Positions 17,644 through 26,813 are shown, counted from the first letter of the stretch. The stretch is DNA of 64,000 nucleotides from Calidifontibacillus erzurumensis (GCF_013303125.1 NZ_JABTTE010000001.1:276926-340925); one strand, 5' to 3'. The notes: generated by a model not told the origin, from the letters alone. Translations and numbers: made by a program.

Positions 17644-18459
17644 GTGAGGAGTGAGCTATTTTTTCAAGCTGCAAATTTTATTCAAGAAAAAATAAATATA
17701 TCACCGAAAATCGGCTTTATTTTAGGATCTGGTCTAGGAGTATTCGCTGATGAAATTGTGAATCCGGTAAAAATTAGCTATGATGAAATACCTGGATTTC
17801 CGGTATCAACGGTTGAAGGGCATAAAGGACAGCTTGTCATCGGTGCGTTAGAAGGGGTCCCTGTTGTGGCTATGCAAGGCCGTTTCCATTTTTATGAAGG
17901 TTATTCCCTTGACAAGGTAACTTTTCCGGTTCGTGTCATGAAACTCATCGGTGTTGAAAAACTGGTAGTTACAAATGCTGCTGGTGGTATTAATACATCA
18001 TTTGAGCCAGGAGATCTTATGTTGATTACAGATCACATTAATAATATGGGCAAAAATCCGTTAATAGGACCGAATGATGATGCATTTGGTGTTCGCTTCC
18101 CAGACATGTCAATATCTTATTGTAAACAGATGCGCGATAAAGCGAGACAAGTTGCTCATAATATGGGTCTTGCGCTGAAAGAGGGGATATATGTTGCTAA
18201 TACAGGTCCAAGCTATGAAACACCTGCAGAAATCCGTATGCTCCGAAAAATAGGTGGTGATGCTGTAGGCATGTCGACGGTACCGGAAGTGATTGTTGCC
18301 AGGCATGCAGGGATGAACGTCCTTGGTATTTCCTGCATTTCAAACATGGCAGCTGGCATATTAGATCAGCCGCTTTCACACGATGAAGTAATCGAAACGA
18401 CTGAAAAAGCGAAAGAACGGTTTTTAATGTTTGTAAAAGAACTAACAAAAGTTTTATAA
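17644..18459 (+). CDS. pupG: Purine nucleoside phosphorylase, PNP-I type
   Basis: A 271-residue trimeric-type PNP (inosine/guanosine + phosphate to base + ribose-1-phosphate). Phosphate-site residues are seen in GSGLG (28-32) and GRFHFYEG (79-86, H82). The two base-selecting residues of 6-oxopurine-specific enzymes, Glu201 and Asn243 in human PNP, match E192 (SYETPAE) and N234 (CISNMA). It should therefore prefer inosine and guanosine. It starts at GTG behind AGGAGAT, 12 bases after deoB. Confidence 0.94.
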   Translation: MRSELFFQAANFIQEKINISPKIGFILGSGLGVFADEIVNPVKISYDEIPGFPVSTVEGHKGQLVIGALEGVPVVAMQGRFHFYEGYSLDKVTFPVRVMKLIGVEKLVVTNAAGGINTSFEPGDLMLITDHINNMGKNPLIGPNDDAFGVRFPDMSISYCKQMRDKARQVAHNMGLALKEGIYVANTGPSYETPAEIRMLRKIGGDAVGMSTVPEVIVARHAGMNVLGISCISNMAAGILDQPLSHDEVIETTEKAKERFLMFVKELTKVL

Positions 18460-18530
18460 GAAATAATAAAATTTTATATTTTATAAAGAAGCAATTGTTG
18501 ATTATTGCCAAAAAAAAAGGAGCGAGAGCG

Positions 18531-19352
18531 ATGGAAAACCTTCTATCTAAAATGAAGGAAGCTTGTGCATACATACAACAACAAATTTCTATAAAACCTA
18601 CGATTGGCCTTATTTTAGGTTCAGGATTAGGAGAATTAGCAGATGAAATAGAGAATGCTGTCATCATTGATTATGCGAACATTCCACATTTCCCGGTCTC
18701 AACAGTTGAAGGGCATGCTGGAAAACTTGTCATCGGGTTGCTAAACGGTAAAGCTGTTTTAGCCATGCAAGGGCGTTTTCATTATTATGAAGGATATACG
18801 ATGCAGGAAGTAACCTTTCCTGTCCGTGTAATGAAAGGATTAGGGATTGATACAATCATTGTGACAAATGCTTGCGGCGGAATGAATGCTAATTTCAAGC
18901 CTGGTGATTTAATGATTATCACAGATCATTTAAATATGACAGGAACGAACCCATTAATCGGTCCCAATGAAGCAGAACTCGGTCCCCGTTTTCCAGATAT
19001 GAGCCGTGCTTACTCGCCAGAACTTATTAAGTTGGCCAAAGAAACCGCTCAAAAATTGAATATTTCAATTCAAGAAGGTGTCTATGCTGGCATTTCAGGA
19101 CCATCGTATATGACGCCTGCAGAGTTAATTATGCTTCGCAATCTTGGAGGAGACGCTGTTGGAATGTCAACCGTACCAGAAGTCATCGTTGCCAATCATA
19201 TGCAAATGAAAGTTCTCGGCATTTCTTGTGTGACTGATATGGCCATTGGTGAAGAGCTTGAGCCTTTAACACATGAACAAGTAGTTGAAGTTGCAAATCG
19301 GACGAAGCCGAAATTCATTCATCTTATTAAAGAAATTATTGCAGTCTTGTAA
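18531..19352 (+). CDS. Second, divergent purine nucleoside phosphorylase paralogue
   Basis: A 273-residue PNP with phosphate and sugar motifs like its neighbour (GSGLG 31-35, GRFHYYEG 81-88). It differs at both key base-contacting positions: M194 replaces the Glu (SYMTPAE) and D236 replaces the Asn (CVTDMA). Asp at the second place recalls methylthioadenosine phosphorylases (Asp220 in human MTAP), so 6-aminopurine or modified nucleosides are possible substrates. This is inference. AAGGAGCG precedes the ATG at 18531. It arose by tandem duplication or recruitment between pupG and pdp; I recall only one trimeric PNP at this place in B. subtilis. Confidence 0.9.
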   Translation: MENLLSKMKEACAYIQQQISIKPTIGLILGSGLGELADEIENAVIIDYANIPHFPVSTVEGHAGKLVIGLLNGKAVLAMQGRFHYYEGYTMQEVTFPVRVMKGLGIDTIIVTNACGGMNANFKPGDLMIITDHLNMTGTNPLIGPNEAELGPRFPDMSRAYSPELIKLAKETAQKLNISIQEGVYAGISGPSYMTPAELIMLRNLGGDAVGMSTVPEVIVANHMQMKVLGISCVTDMAIGEELEPLTHEQVVEVANRTKPKFIHLIKEIIAVL

Positions 19353-19378
19353 ATAACAATCATTGAGAGGTTTTTTTA

Positions 19379-20680
19379 ATGAGAATGGTTGATTTAATTG
19401 AAAAAAAGCGGGATGGAAAAGAACTTACAAAAGAAGAAATCCGCTTTATAATCGAAGGTTACACTAATGAAACAATTCCGGATTATCAGGTAAGCGCGCT
19501 TTTAATGGCTATTTATTTTCAAGGAATGACAGAAAAAGAGCGTGTAGAACTGACAATGGCGATGGTTGATTCCGGTGATAAAATTGATCTATCTGCAATA
19601 GAAGGAATCAAAGTCGACAAACATTCAACTGGTGGTGTAGGGGACACAACAACGCTTGTTCTAGCGCCGCTTGTGGCTTCAGTTGGCGTTCCAGTTGCAA
19701 AAATGTCTGGACGTGGCCTTGGTCATACTGGTGGCACGATTGATAAATTGGAATCGATTCAAGGATTTCATGTAGAAATAGATAACGATCAATTTATTGA
19801 ACTAGTGAATAGGAATAAAGTTGCTGTTGTTGGACAAAGCGGGAATTTAACTCCAGCTGATAAAAAATTGTATAGTCTTCGGGATGTGACAGCAACTGTG
19901 AATTCGATCCCTTTAATTGCTAGTTCCATCATGAGCAAAAAAATTGCTGCCGGTGCCGATGCAATCGTTCTTGATGTAAAAACAGGTGCAGGCGCATTTA
20001 TGAAAGATTTAGAAGATGCAAAAAAACTTGCAAAAGCAATGGTGGATATTGGTAAAAGCATTGGCAGAAAAACGATTGCTGTTATTTCTGATATGAGCCA
20101 GCCTTTAGGATTTGCAATTGGCAATGCCCTTGAAGTAGAGGAAGCGATTGAAACGTTAAAAGGAAAAGGGCCGGAAGATTTGCAAGAGTTATGCTTAACG
20201 CTTGGAAGCCATATGGTCTACCTTGCTCAAAAAGCACAGAGCCTAGAACAAGCAAGAAATATGTTAGAAGAAGCGATTTTTTCAGGTAAAGCGATAGAAA
20301 AATTTAAAACGTTTATTGCTGCTCAAGGTGGGGACGCATCAGTTGCCGACGATGTAACGAAACTTCCAAAAGCAAGATATATATATGAATTGAAAGCTAG
20401 GGAAGAGGGTTGGATCGGAACGATTGTAGCCGATAAAGTTGGTAAGGCAGCGATGCTTTTAGGTGCTGGCCGAGCAACAAAAGAATCAAAAATCGATTTA
20501 GCTGTCGGTCTTGTGTTAAGAAAAAAAGTCGGAGACAAAGTGAATAAAGGCGAGGCACTTGTTGAGATTCATAGCAATTTTGAAAATATTGATGAAATAA
20601 AAGAATTACTTTATAATTGCTTCACCATTTCTCCAAAAGAAACGACTGCTCCGCCATTAATTTACGACAAAATTTTATAA
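19379..20680 (+). CDS. pdp: Pyrimidine-nucleoside phosphorylase
   Basis: A 433-residue thymidine/pyrimidine phosphorylase splitting uridine, deoxyuridine and thymidine to base plus (deoxy)ribose-1-phosphate. The family signature [19 protein letters not shown] lies at about residues 108-126; the phosphate-binding KHSTGGVGD and the C-terminal alpha/beta domain are present. It is last in the deoB-pupG-PNP2-pdp operon, directly before a strong terminator. In B. subtilis pdp belongs to a different operon (dra-nupC-pdp), so this grouping is a reshuffling that joins purine and pyrimidine phosphorolysis with DeoB. Confidence 0.96.
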   Translation: MRMVDLIEKKRDGKELTKEEIRFIIEGYTNETIPDYQVSALLMAIYFQGMTEKERVELTMAMVDSGDKIDLSAIEGIKVDKHSTGGVGDTTTLVLAPLVASVGVPVAKMSGRGLGHTGGTIDKLESIQGFHVEIDNDQFIELVNRNKVAVVGQSGNLTPADKKLYSLRDVTATVNSIPLIASSIMSKKIAAGADAIVLDVKTGAGAFMKDLEDAKKLAKAMVDIGKSIGRKTIAVISDMSQPLGFAIGNALEVEEAIETLKGKGPEDLQELCLTLGSHMVYLAQKAQSLEQARNMLEEAIFSGKAIEKFKTFIAAQGGDASVADDVTKLPKARYIYELKAREEGWIGTIVADKVGKAAMLLGAGRATKESKIDLAVGLVLRKKVGDKVNKGEALVEIHSNFENIDEIKELLYNCFTISPKETTAPPLIYDKIL

Positions 20681-20690
20681 AGCTTTAAAT

Positions 20691-20740
20691 TAAGCTCATC
20701 CAAAAAGGAATGTAAACCTTTTTGGATGGGCTTTTTTTTG
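20691..20740 (+). terminator. Terminator of the nucleoside-salvage operon
   Basis: AAGCTCATCCAAAAAGG pairs with CCTTTTTGGATGGGCTT and is followed by eight Ts. Confidence 0.92.
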
Positions 20741-20812
20741 GTATCTACTTTATACTCCATTTTTTCTTTACTTTTTAAAAAACGTATTTGATAAAATTCA
20801 ATGAAAATTTTG

Positions 20813-20841
20813 GTATAAATCTATAATTTATGGAAAAAATG
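20813..20841 (+). promoter_or_regulatory. Candidate sigma-F promoter of dacF-spoIIA
   Basis: GTATA (20813-20817), 14 bases, then GGAAAAAATG (20832-20841), which fits the sigma-F -10 form GGnnAnAnTR at every defined base. dacF is a forespore sigma-F gene in B. subtilis. Confidence 0.6.
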
Positions 20842-20899
20842 ACGTGTATGAGCATTAAACCTACAGTTGGTATAGGTTTCGAAAAAGGAGGGAGTATTC

Positions 20900-22087
20900 A
20901 TGCAAATGAGAACAGTAAAGATTTTCCTAAGTTTTATCTTATTGTTTACAATGCTTGCGCCTACTGGATTCGCAGAAGAAAAGAATGACAACATAGAGAA
21001 TAAAGTAGAGCTGGCAGATGATGCTCAATCTGCAATATTAATTGAGCGGGATACCGGCACTGTTTTATATGAAAAAGCAGCCGATAAGAAGCTGCCTCCA
21101 GCTAGTATGACGAAAATTATGACAATGCTATTAATTATGGAAGCTTTAGATGAAGGTAAAATAAAGCTTGATGAAAAAGTTAGAACGAGTGAATACGCAG
21201 CTTCAATGGGGGGTTCCCAAATATTTTTGGAACCTGGTGAAGAAATGACAGTTGATGAGCTTCTAAGGGGAATTGCAATCGCTTCTGGGAATGACGCAAC
21301 GGTAGCAATGGCTGAACATATTGCCGGATCTAACGAAGCTTTTGTTGAAATGATGAATAAAAAAGCGAAAGAGCTTGGATTAAAAAATACAAACTTTAAA
21401 AATGCGACAGGATTGCCAGCAGAAGACCATTATAGTACAGCACGGGATATGGCAATCATGTCTAAAGAATTATTAAAGTATGATCTTATAACAAAATACA
21501 CAGGGGTCTATGAAGACTATTTACGTGAAAATACCGATAAAAAATTCTGGCTTGTAAATACCAATCGTCTTGTGAAATTTTATCCTGGGGTTGATGGTGT
21601 TAAAACAGGTTATACAAGCGAAGCTAAATATTGTTTATCAGCGACAGCTAAAAAGGATGGAATGAGGGTCATTGCCGTTGTTATGGGGGCATCGACACCA
21701 AAAGATCGGAACAGACAAATTACTAAAATGTTAGATTACGCTTTTAGCCAATATAAGACACATCCAATGTATGAACGAAACCAACCTATTGCAAAAGTGA
21801 AAGTTTCAAAAGGTGATAAGTCTTCGATTAACGCTGTAACATCGGAGCCGATATCGTTGCTTACGAAAAAAGGAGAAAATATTGACAACATTAAGCAAGA
21901 ATTAGTCATTCATGAAGAAATAAAAGCGCCGATTCAAAAAGGTGATGAACTTGGTAAACTGATTCTAAAAAAAGGAGATAAGATTGTTGTTGAAAGTCCA
22001 CTTGTAGCGGACAAGGATGTAAAAGCTGCTTCATGGTGGAAACTTTTCAAACGAATGATGGGGGATTTTGTTAAAATATCGGAATAA
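20900..22087 (+). CDS. dacF: D-alanyl-D-alanine carboxypeptidase DacF
   Basis: A 395-residue low-molecular-weight PBP with a signal peptide (hydrophobic residues 5-24, cleavage near GFA-EE). The peptidase S11 motifs are SMTK (S69, K72), SGN (129-131) and KTG (235-237). A beta-rich C-terminal domain and an amphipathic terminal helix (WWKLFKRMMGDF) suit membrane-bound carboxypeptidases that trim pentapeptide side chains. DacF with DacB limits cross-linking of the spore cortex. It directly precedes spoIIAA and can be read with it under sigma-F. AAGGAGGG precedes the ATG. Confidence 0.94.
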   Translation: MQMRTVKIFLSFILLFTMLAPTGFAEEKNDNIENKVELADDAQSAILIERDTGTVLYEKAADKKLPPASMTKIMTMLLIMEALDEGKIKLDEKVRTSEYAASMGGSQIFLEPGEEMTVDELLRGIAIASGNDATVAMAEHIAGSNEAFVEMMNKKAKELGLKNTNFKNATGLPAEDHYSTARDMAIMSKELLKYDLITKYTGVYEDYLRENTDKKFWLVNTNRLVKFYPGVDGVKTGYTSEAKYCLSATAKKDGMRVIAVVMGASTPKDRNRQITKMLDYAFSQYKTHPMYERNQPIAKVKVSKGDKSSINAVTSEPISLLTKKGENIDNIKQELVIHEEIKAPIQKGDELGKLILKKGDKIVVESPLVADKDVKAASWWKLFKRMMGDFVKISE

Positions 22088-22129
22088 CTTTGTAAAATTA
22101 TTGTGAATAACCACTAGTTTTGTCATGTT

Positions 22130-22157
22130 GAAGGAATCGATAAAGATAATGGCGAAA
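22130..22157 (+). promoter_or_regulatory. Candidate sigma-H promoter of spoIIA
   Basis: GAAGGAATC (22130-22138), 12 bases, GGCGAAA (22151-22157). Each half has one mismatch to the sigma-H pattern. The spoIIA operon of B. subtilis is switched on by sigma-H from this position. Confidence 0.5.
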
Positions 22158-22195
22158 AGACTCACTTAAGACTTTCAAGTTAGGAGGAAATTGAG

Positions 22196-22546
22196 TTGAG
22201 TCTTGTCATCAATTTTGAGACAAAAAAAGATGTGTTGCTCATCCGTTTGAAAGGTGAACTTGACCACCACACAGCAGAAGAATTACGTCAAAAAGCAACA
22301 GACGTCATTGAAAAAAATAAGATTCATCACATTATTTTAAATCTCGAAGAATTAACATTTATGGATAGTTCTGGTTTAGGTGTCATTTTAGGCCGCTATA
22401 AACAAATTCAAAGCCAAGGCGGTGAAATGGTCGTTTGTTCCATTTCACCGACTGTAAAAAGGCTTTTTGATTTATCAGGGTTATTTAAAATTATTCGTTT
22501 CGTTGATGATGAACAAAATGCCCTAAAAACATTGGGGGTGGCCTAA
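22196..22546 (+). CDS. spoIIAA: Anti-sigma-F factor antagonist
   Basis: A 116-residue STAS-domain protein. The phosphorylation site lies in FMDSSGLGV (S58/S59; S58 is the known phosphoserine of B. subtilis). Dephosphorylated SpoIIAA displaces sigma-F from SpoIIAB in the forespore. It starts with TTG at 22196, 8 bases after GGAGG, and runs directly into spoIIAB (ATG at the next base). Confidence 0.97.
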   Translation: MSLVINFETKKDVLLIRLKGELDHHTAEELRQKATDVIEKNKIHHIILNLEELTFMDSSGLGVILGRYKQIQSQGGEMVVCSISPTVKRLFDLSGLFKIIRFVDDEQNALKTLGVA

Positions 22547-22987
22547 ATGAAAAATAAAATGGAATTAAAGTTTTCCGCACTTAGCCAGAATGAATCTTTT
22601 GCACGTGTAACAGTCGCTGCTTTTATTGCACAACTTGATCCAACTCTCGATGAATTGACAGAAATTAAAACAGTCGTTTCTGAAGCAGTCACTAATGCAA
22701 TTATCCATGGCTATGAAAATAATCCTGAAGGTGAAGTTTATATTTCCGTTACTCTTGAAGATGGGGTTGTTCATATCACCATTAAAGATGAAGGGGTTGG
22801 TATTGCTAACCTAGATGAAGCACGCCAACCGTTATTTACAACAAAGCCTGAATTAGAAAGATCAGGAATGGGCTTTACAATTATGGAAAACTTCATGGAT
22901 GATGTCGTAGTCGAATCGAAAGTCAATGAAGGTACAACTGTCCATTTAACGAAATATTTGGCAAATAGTAAAGCTTTATGTAATTAA
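22547..22987 (+). CDS. spoIIAB: Anti-sigma-F factor and SpoIIAA kinase
   Basis: A 146-residue GHKL-fold protein kinase. The N box is [13 protein letters not shown] and the G1/G2 boxes are DEGVGI and GMGFTIM. It binds sigma-F with ATP and phosphorylates SpoIIAA on serine. It is a single-domain protein of usual size with no membrane segment, sitting between spoIIAA (no gap) and sigF (12 bases), as in other Bacillaceae. Confidence 0.97.
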   Translation: MKNKMELKFSALSQNESFARVTVAAFIAQLDPTLDELTEIKTVVSEAVTNAIIHGYENNPEGEVYISVTLEDGVVHITIKDEGVGIANLDEARQPLFTTKPELERSGMGFTIMENFMDDVVVESKVNEGTTVHLTKYLANSKALCN

Positions 22988-22999
22988 GGAGATTTGCTT

Positions 23000-23758
23000 A
23001 TGGATGTGGAGGTCAAAAAGCAAAAAAGCGAATCCTATTTGAAAGATCATGAAGTAAAAGAATTGATTGAGAGAAGCCAAAAGGGTGACCAAGAGGCGCG
23101 GGACTTAATTGTACAAAAAAATATGCGTTTAGTTTGGTCCGTTGTACAACGCTTCCTCAATCGCGGCTATGAACCAGATGATCTGTTTCAAATCGGCTGT
23201 ATCGGTCTCTTAAAATCAGTTGATAAATTTGACTTATCGTATGATGTCAAATTTTCAACGTACGCAGTACCAATGATTATCGGGGAAATCCAGCGTTTTA
23301 TTAGAGATGACGGGACTGTTAAAGTTAGCCGTTCTTTAAAAGAAACGGGAAATAAAATAAGGAAAGTCAAAGATGATTTAACTAAAAGACTAGGAAGAGC
23401 TCCAACGATTACTGAAATAGCGAAGGAATTAGGAATTTCACCTGAAGATGTAGTATTGGCACAAGAAGCTAGCCGAACACCTTCTTCCATTCATGAAACG
23501 GTTTATGAAAATGATGGAGACCCTATTACACTGCTTGATCAAATTGCTGACAATTCAGAAGCAAAATGGTTTGATAAAATTGCCTTGCAGGAAGCAATTA
23601 GAGGGTTAGATGAAAGAGAACAGCTTATCGTTTATTTGCGCTACTATAAAGACCAAACCCAGTCTGAAGTCGCAGGAAGGCTTGGCATTTCTCAAGTCCA
23701 AGTTTCAAGGCTAGAGAAAAAAATTCTTCAACAAATGAAAGAACAGATGGATATTTGA
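23000..23758 (+). CDS. sigF: RNA polymerase sigma factor SigF
   Basis: A 252-residue sigma-70 family factor with region 2 (DLFQIGCIGLLKSVDKF, then FSTYAVPMIIGEIQRFIRDDG), region 3 and a region 4 helix-turn-helix (QSEVAGRLGISQVQVSRLEKKIL). It directs early forespore transcription. AAGGAG (22986-22991) is 8 bases from the ATG at 23000; an in-frame TTG at 22994 is too close to it. The terminator begins inside the last codons. Confidence 0.97.
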   Translation: MDVEVKKQKSESYLKDHEVKELIERSQKGDQEARDLIVQKNMRLVWSVVQRFLNRGYEPDDLFQIGCIGLLKSVDKFDLSYDVKFSTYAVPMIIGEIQRFIRDDGTVKVSRSLKETGNKIRKVKDDLTKRLGRAPTITEIAKELGISPEDVVLAQEASRTPSSIHETVYENDGDPITLLDQIADNSEAKWFDKIALQEAIRGLDEREQLIVYLRYYKDQTQSEVAGRLGISQVQVSRLEKKILQQMKEQMDI

Positions 23759-23787
23759 CATTTATTGTCAAATATCCATTTTTTTGT
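23749..23787 (+). terminator. Terminator of the spoIIA operon
   Basis: A perfect 12-bp stem GGATATTTGACA/TGTCAAATATCC followed by ATTTTTTTG. Its 5' arm overlaps the sigF stop. Confidence 0.9.
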
Positions 23788-23818
23788 TTATTGTCCACTT
23801 TTTGGTCGCTTTAATTTA

Positions 23819-23848
23819 GAATGAGGCCTAAATACCACAAGCATACTA
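23819..23848 (+). promoter_or_regulatory. Candidate sigma-G promoter of the spoVA operon
   Basis: GAATG (23819-23823), 18 bases, CATACTA (23842-23848) fit the sigma-G pattern GHATR-N18-CATNHTA at every defined base. It lies 40 bases before spoVAA, which is forespore sigma-G-controlled in B. subtilis. Confidence 0.75.
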
Positions 23849-23888
23849 ACAAATACAATGAATTGGCCTAATTGCGAGGTGTACTAAA

Positions 23889-24509
23889 ATGGAAAATGAA
23901 ACGATTTATATCCGCATGCGGCTTAGATTGCAGTCATTGCCGGATTCCATAATAACTATTGGTGATTTAGCACAAATTATTGGTCAGGATAAGCTTGTGA
24001 ACAAAATTGCTAAACTTGCCGTATATCAAATTAAGAAAAGTGATAGAAATATTGTAGTTATTGATGTAATGAAAGTAATTGCAACAATTCAAAAGTATTA
24101 TCCAACGATTGAAATTCAAACAATCGGTCCTTCTCAAACAATTATTGATGTGGTTTATAAGAAAAAGAAACCGACTATTGGATTAATCGCTCTAGTCTGG
24201 TTCCTTCTTTTTGTTGGATCTGCAATTGCGATTATGAATTTTCATGAAGATGTTTCAATGCAGCAAGTTCATCAAAAACTGTATTTCATTATGACTGGAA
24301 ATAATTTAGAAAAACCCCTATTATTGCAGATTCCTTATTCTTTAGGATTAGGAATCGGAATGATTTTATTTTTTAACCATTTCTTTCGCAAGCGTCTGAA
24401 TGAAGAGCCAAGTCCTCTTGAGGTAGAAATGTTTAAATACCAGCAAGATCTTGATCAATACGTAATTATTCATGAAAACAAAGAAGTAATGAAGCGGATC
24501 AGGTCATGA
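23889..24509 (+). CDS. spoVAA: Stage V sporulation protein AA
   Basis: A 206-residue protein with a cytoplasmic N-terminal half (about 1-95) followed by two membrane helices (about 98-116 and 142-160). SpoVA proteins take Ca-dipicolinate into the forespore and release it at germination across the inner spore membrane. It is first in a six-gene operon behind a sigma-G-type promoter and overlaps spoVAB by four bases (ATGA). GAGGTG precedes the ATG. Confidence 0.93.
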   Translation: MENETIYIRMRLRLQSLPDSIITIGDLAQIIGQDKLVNKIAKLAVYQIKKSDRNIVVIDVMKVIATIQKYYPTIEIQTIGPSQTIIDVVYKKKKPTIGLIALVWFLLFVGSAIAIMNFHEDVSMQQVHQKLYFIMTGNNLEKPLLLQIPYSLGLGIGMILFFNHFFRKRLNEEPSPLEVEMFKYQQDLDQYVIIHENKEVMKRIRS

Positions 24510-24940
24510 CACTAAAAATTTTATTTACAATTCTTGTTGGTTTTGCCGGAGGACTTGCTGTTGGTGCCGGTTTTGTTGCTTTTTTAACCGTTCTCGGTGT
24601 CATTCCAAGGCTTACACAACTGACGAAAACGATGAAATACATTTTTTTATATGAGTGGGGAGTTGTATTTGGTGCAACAACAGGAGGATGGATAAGTTTA
24701 CGAGAAAAAATTTATCATTTTCCATCGATTTCTATGATCCCTATAGGACTTGCAAATGGCATTTTTGTTGGAATGCTTGCTGCGGCTTTAACGGAAGTTT
24801 TAAATGTCTGGCCGATTTTAGCAAAGAGAATTGGAGTTCAAGAAAAATTGCTTATTTTACTTACTGCCATTGTTTTTGGGAAAATTTTCGGTTCCTTGTT
24901 CCATTGGATCTATTTTGTTGATTATTTAAAACATTCGTAA
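24506..24940 (+). CDS. spoVAB: Stage V sporulation protein AB
   Basis: A 144-residue membrane protein with about four helices, including a Gly-rich first helix (LVGFAGGLAVGAGFVAFLTVL). It is part of the SpoVA dipicolinate channel. It starts within the spoVAA stop codon, so translation is coupled, and spoVAC follows after 12 bases with its own GGGAGAGG site. Order and length match the B. subtilis operon. Confidence 0.93.
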   Translation: MTLKILFTILVGFAGGLAVGAGFVAFLTVLGVIPRLTQLTKTMKYIFLYEWGVVFGATTGGWISLREKIYHFPSISMIPIGLANGIFVGMLAAALTEVLNVWPILAKRIGVQEKLLILLTAIVFGKIFGSLFHWIYFVDYLKHS

Positions 24941-24952
24941 GGGAGAGGTTCC

Positions 24953-25411
24953 ATGGCTGAAAAAATTACGAAAGAAAATTATAAGGAGCAAATTAAACTG
25001 TTTCAACCTAAATTGCCTCGATTTATGAATGGCATCAAAGCATTTTTTATTGGTGGAATCATATGTTTAGGTGGTCAAGTCGTTCATAATATTTACCAAG
25101 ATTTTTTTCAGCTATCTGAAATTCATGCAAGTTATTTTACAATAATTACATTTATTGTAATTACTACATTGTTAACAGGTTTAGGAATATTTGATAAAAT
25201 TGGACAATTTGCAGGTGCAGGCACACTTATTTTAGTGACAGGTTTTGCAAATGCAATCATTAGCGCCGCCCTCGAACATAAAAGTGAAGGTCCGGTATTA
25301 GGAATAGCAAATAATATGTTTAAAATAGCTGGATCAGTACTTGTCTATGGGGTAGTTGCAGCAACTATCGTAGGGATCATTTCCATGGCGGTAAATCATT
25401 TTTGGGTGTAA
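24953..25411 (+). CDS. spoVAC: Stage V sporulation protein AC
   Basis: A 152-residue SpoVAC/SpoVAEB-family membrane protein with four to five helices and the family feature GAGTLILVTGFANAI. SpoVAC of B. subtilis forms a mechanosensitive channel thought to release dipicolinate. GGGAGAGG precedes the ATG. It is paralogous to the spoVAE gene 1 kb downstream (compare GVGAILPITSIGYSLLNGA). Confidence 0.95.
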   Translation: MAEKITKENYKEQIKLFQPKLPRFMNGIKAFFIGGIICLGGQVVHNIYQDFFQLSEIHASYFTIITFIVITTLLTGLGIFDKIGQFAGAGTLILVTGFANAIISAALEHKSEGPVLGIANNMFKIAGSVLVYGVVAATIVGIISMAVNHFWV

Positions 25412-25451
25412 ATAAAATTGCTTTCATTCGACATCTTTAAAGGTGATAAAC

Positions 25452-26459
25452 ATGGGACAAGTCGGAAAACAAACGTGGCAATTCCAAAATGATATATTTG
25501 TTCATTCAACCGGTACAGCTGTTGGACCAATAGAAGCAAAAGGACCATTAGGGCATTGCTTTGATATTAAGTATGATGATCTACATTGCGGGCAAAAAAA
25601 TTGGGAACTTGCCGAAAGACAATTAATGGAGGATTCCATCAATGTTTGTTTAGAAAAAGTCAATCTTAAATATGAAGATATTGATATATTTCTTGCAGGT
25701 GATTTGTTAAATCAAAACGTCATAGCCAATTATGTAGCGCGTGGAAATCAAATTCCATTTTTATGTATGTTCAGTGCCTGTTCAACGTCCATGGAAACAT
25801 TGGCAGTTGGGGCTTCTTTAATCGAGGGGGGTTTTGCTTCAAAAGTGTTGGCAGCGGTAAGCAGTCATAATGCAACAGCTGAACGGCAATTCCGCAGTCC
25901 AACCGAATATGGTGGACAAAAACCACCGACTGCTAATTTTACTGTTACTGGTGCTGGTGCCATATTAATTGGAAAAGATAAAAACTCGGTAAAAATTACT
26001 GCAGCCACCATTGGCCGTGTCGTCGATTATGGAATTAGCAACCCCTATGATATGGGGTCTGCGATGGCACCAGCTGCAGCGGATACAATTATTAACCATT
26101 TCCGCGATTTAAAAAGAACACCAAAAGATTATGATCTTATCCTTACTGGAGACTTATCCAGTGTTGGGGCACCCATTTTGCGAAAAATGCTTTCAGATGA
26201 AGGGTTTCCTGTTCATTCAAATTATAATGATTGTGGTTTAATGGTTTATCATAGCGATCAGAACGTATTTGCAGGTGGAAGCGGATGTGCCTGTTCCGCT
26301 GTTGTAACCTACGGTCATATTATTGATTTAATAAAAGCAGGTGCTTTAAAAAGAGTATTAGTTGTTGCAACAGGGGCACTTTTAAGTCCGATGATGATTC
26401 AACAAAAAGAGACAATTCCAACGATTGCCCATGGAGTTGTTTTCGAAAGGGTTGAATAA
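25452..26459 (+). CDS. spoVAD: Stage V sporulation protein AD
   Basis: A 335-residue protein with a thiolase/ketoacyl-synthase-like fold. SpoVAD binds dipicolinic acid directly on the outer face of the inner spore membrane. The Cys-containing turn (FSACSTSME) and the repeated fold with GSGCACSAV are visible. AAAGGTG lies 6 bases before the ATG at 25452; an in-frame GTG at 25443 overlaps that site and is rejected. spoVAE follows after 3 bases. Confidence 0.96.
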   Translation: MGQVGKQTWQFQNDIFVHSTGTAVGPIEAKGPLGHCFDIKYDDLHCGQKNWELAERQLMEDSINVCLEKVNLKYEDIDIFLAGDLLNQNVIANYVARGNQIPFLCMFSACSTSMETLAVGASLIEGGFASKVLAAVSSHNATAERQFRSPTEYGGQKPPTANFTVTGAGAILIGKDKNSVKITAATIGRVVDYGISNPYDMGSAMAPAAADTIINHFRDLKRTPKDYDLILTGDLSSVGAPILRKMLSDEGFPVHSNYNDCGLMVYHSDQNVFAGGSGCACSAVVTYGHIIDLIKAGALKRVLVVATGALLSPMMIQQKETIPTIAHGVVFERVE

Positions 26460-26462
26460 AAA

Positions 26463-26813
26463 ATGGAATATTTCCTTGCTTTCCTATTCGGCGGATTGAT
26501 GTGTTTAGTCGGCCAAATTTTATTAGATCAATGGAAACTCTCTCCCTCTCATGTCATGAGTATATTTGTAGTTGTCGGTGTCATTTTAGGTGGCCTTGGT
26601 GTATATGATGAATTCATTGAATTAGCTGGTGTTGGAGCTATTTTGCCGATCACAAGCATTGGCTATTCATTATTGAATGGAGCATTAATTGGTGCGAGTG
26701 AGTTTGGGGTAAACGGATTAACATTTGGAATGTTTCATTTAACATCTATTGCTATTACATCAACTATTTTATTTGCATTTATAGCAGCAATCATTTTCAA
26801 CCCTAAAGGATAA
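26463..26813 (+). CDS. spoVAE: Stage V sporulation protein AE (AEb type)
   Basis: A 116-residue membrane protein of the SpoVAC/SpoVAEB family with four helices and the GVGAILPITSIG motif. It is probably a channel subunit for dipicolinate movement. It lies between spoVAD and spoVAF. No ORF for the soluble SpoVAEa protein follows, although B. subtilis has one between AEb and AF; only 40 bases separate this gene from spoVAF. Confidence 0.93.
   Translation: MEYFLAFLFGGLMCLVGQILLDQWKLSPSHVMSIFVVVGVILGGLGVYDEFIELAGVGAILPITSIGYSLLNGALIGASEFGVNGLTFGMFHLTSIAITSTILFAFIAAIIFNPKG

Noticed and set aside
24655..24921. 88-codon ORF inside spoVAB
   Set aside because: Fully inside a well-supported sporulation gene in another frame; Trp/Cys-rich product typical of a shadow frame.
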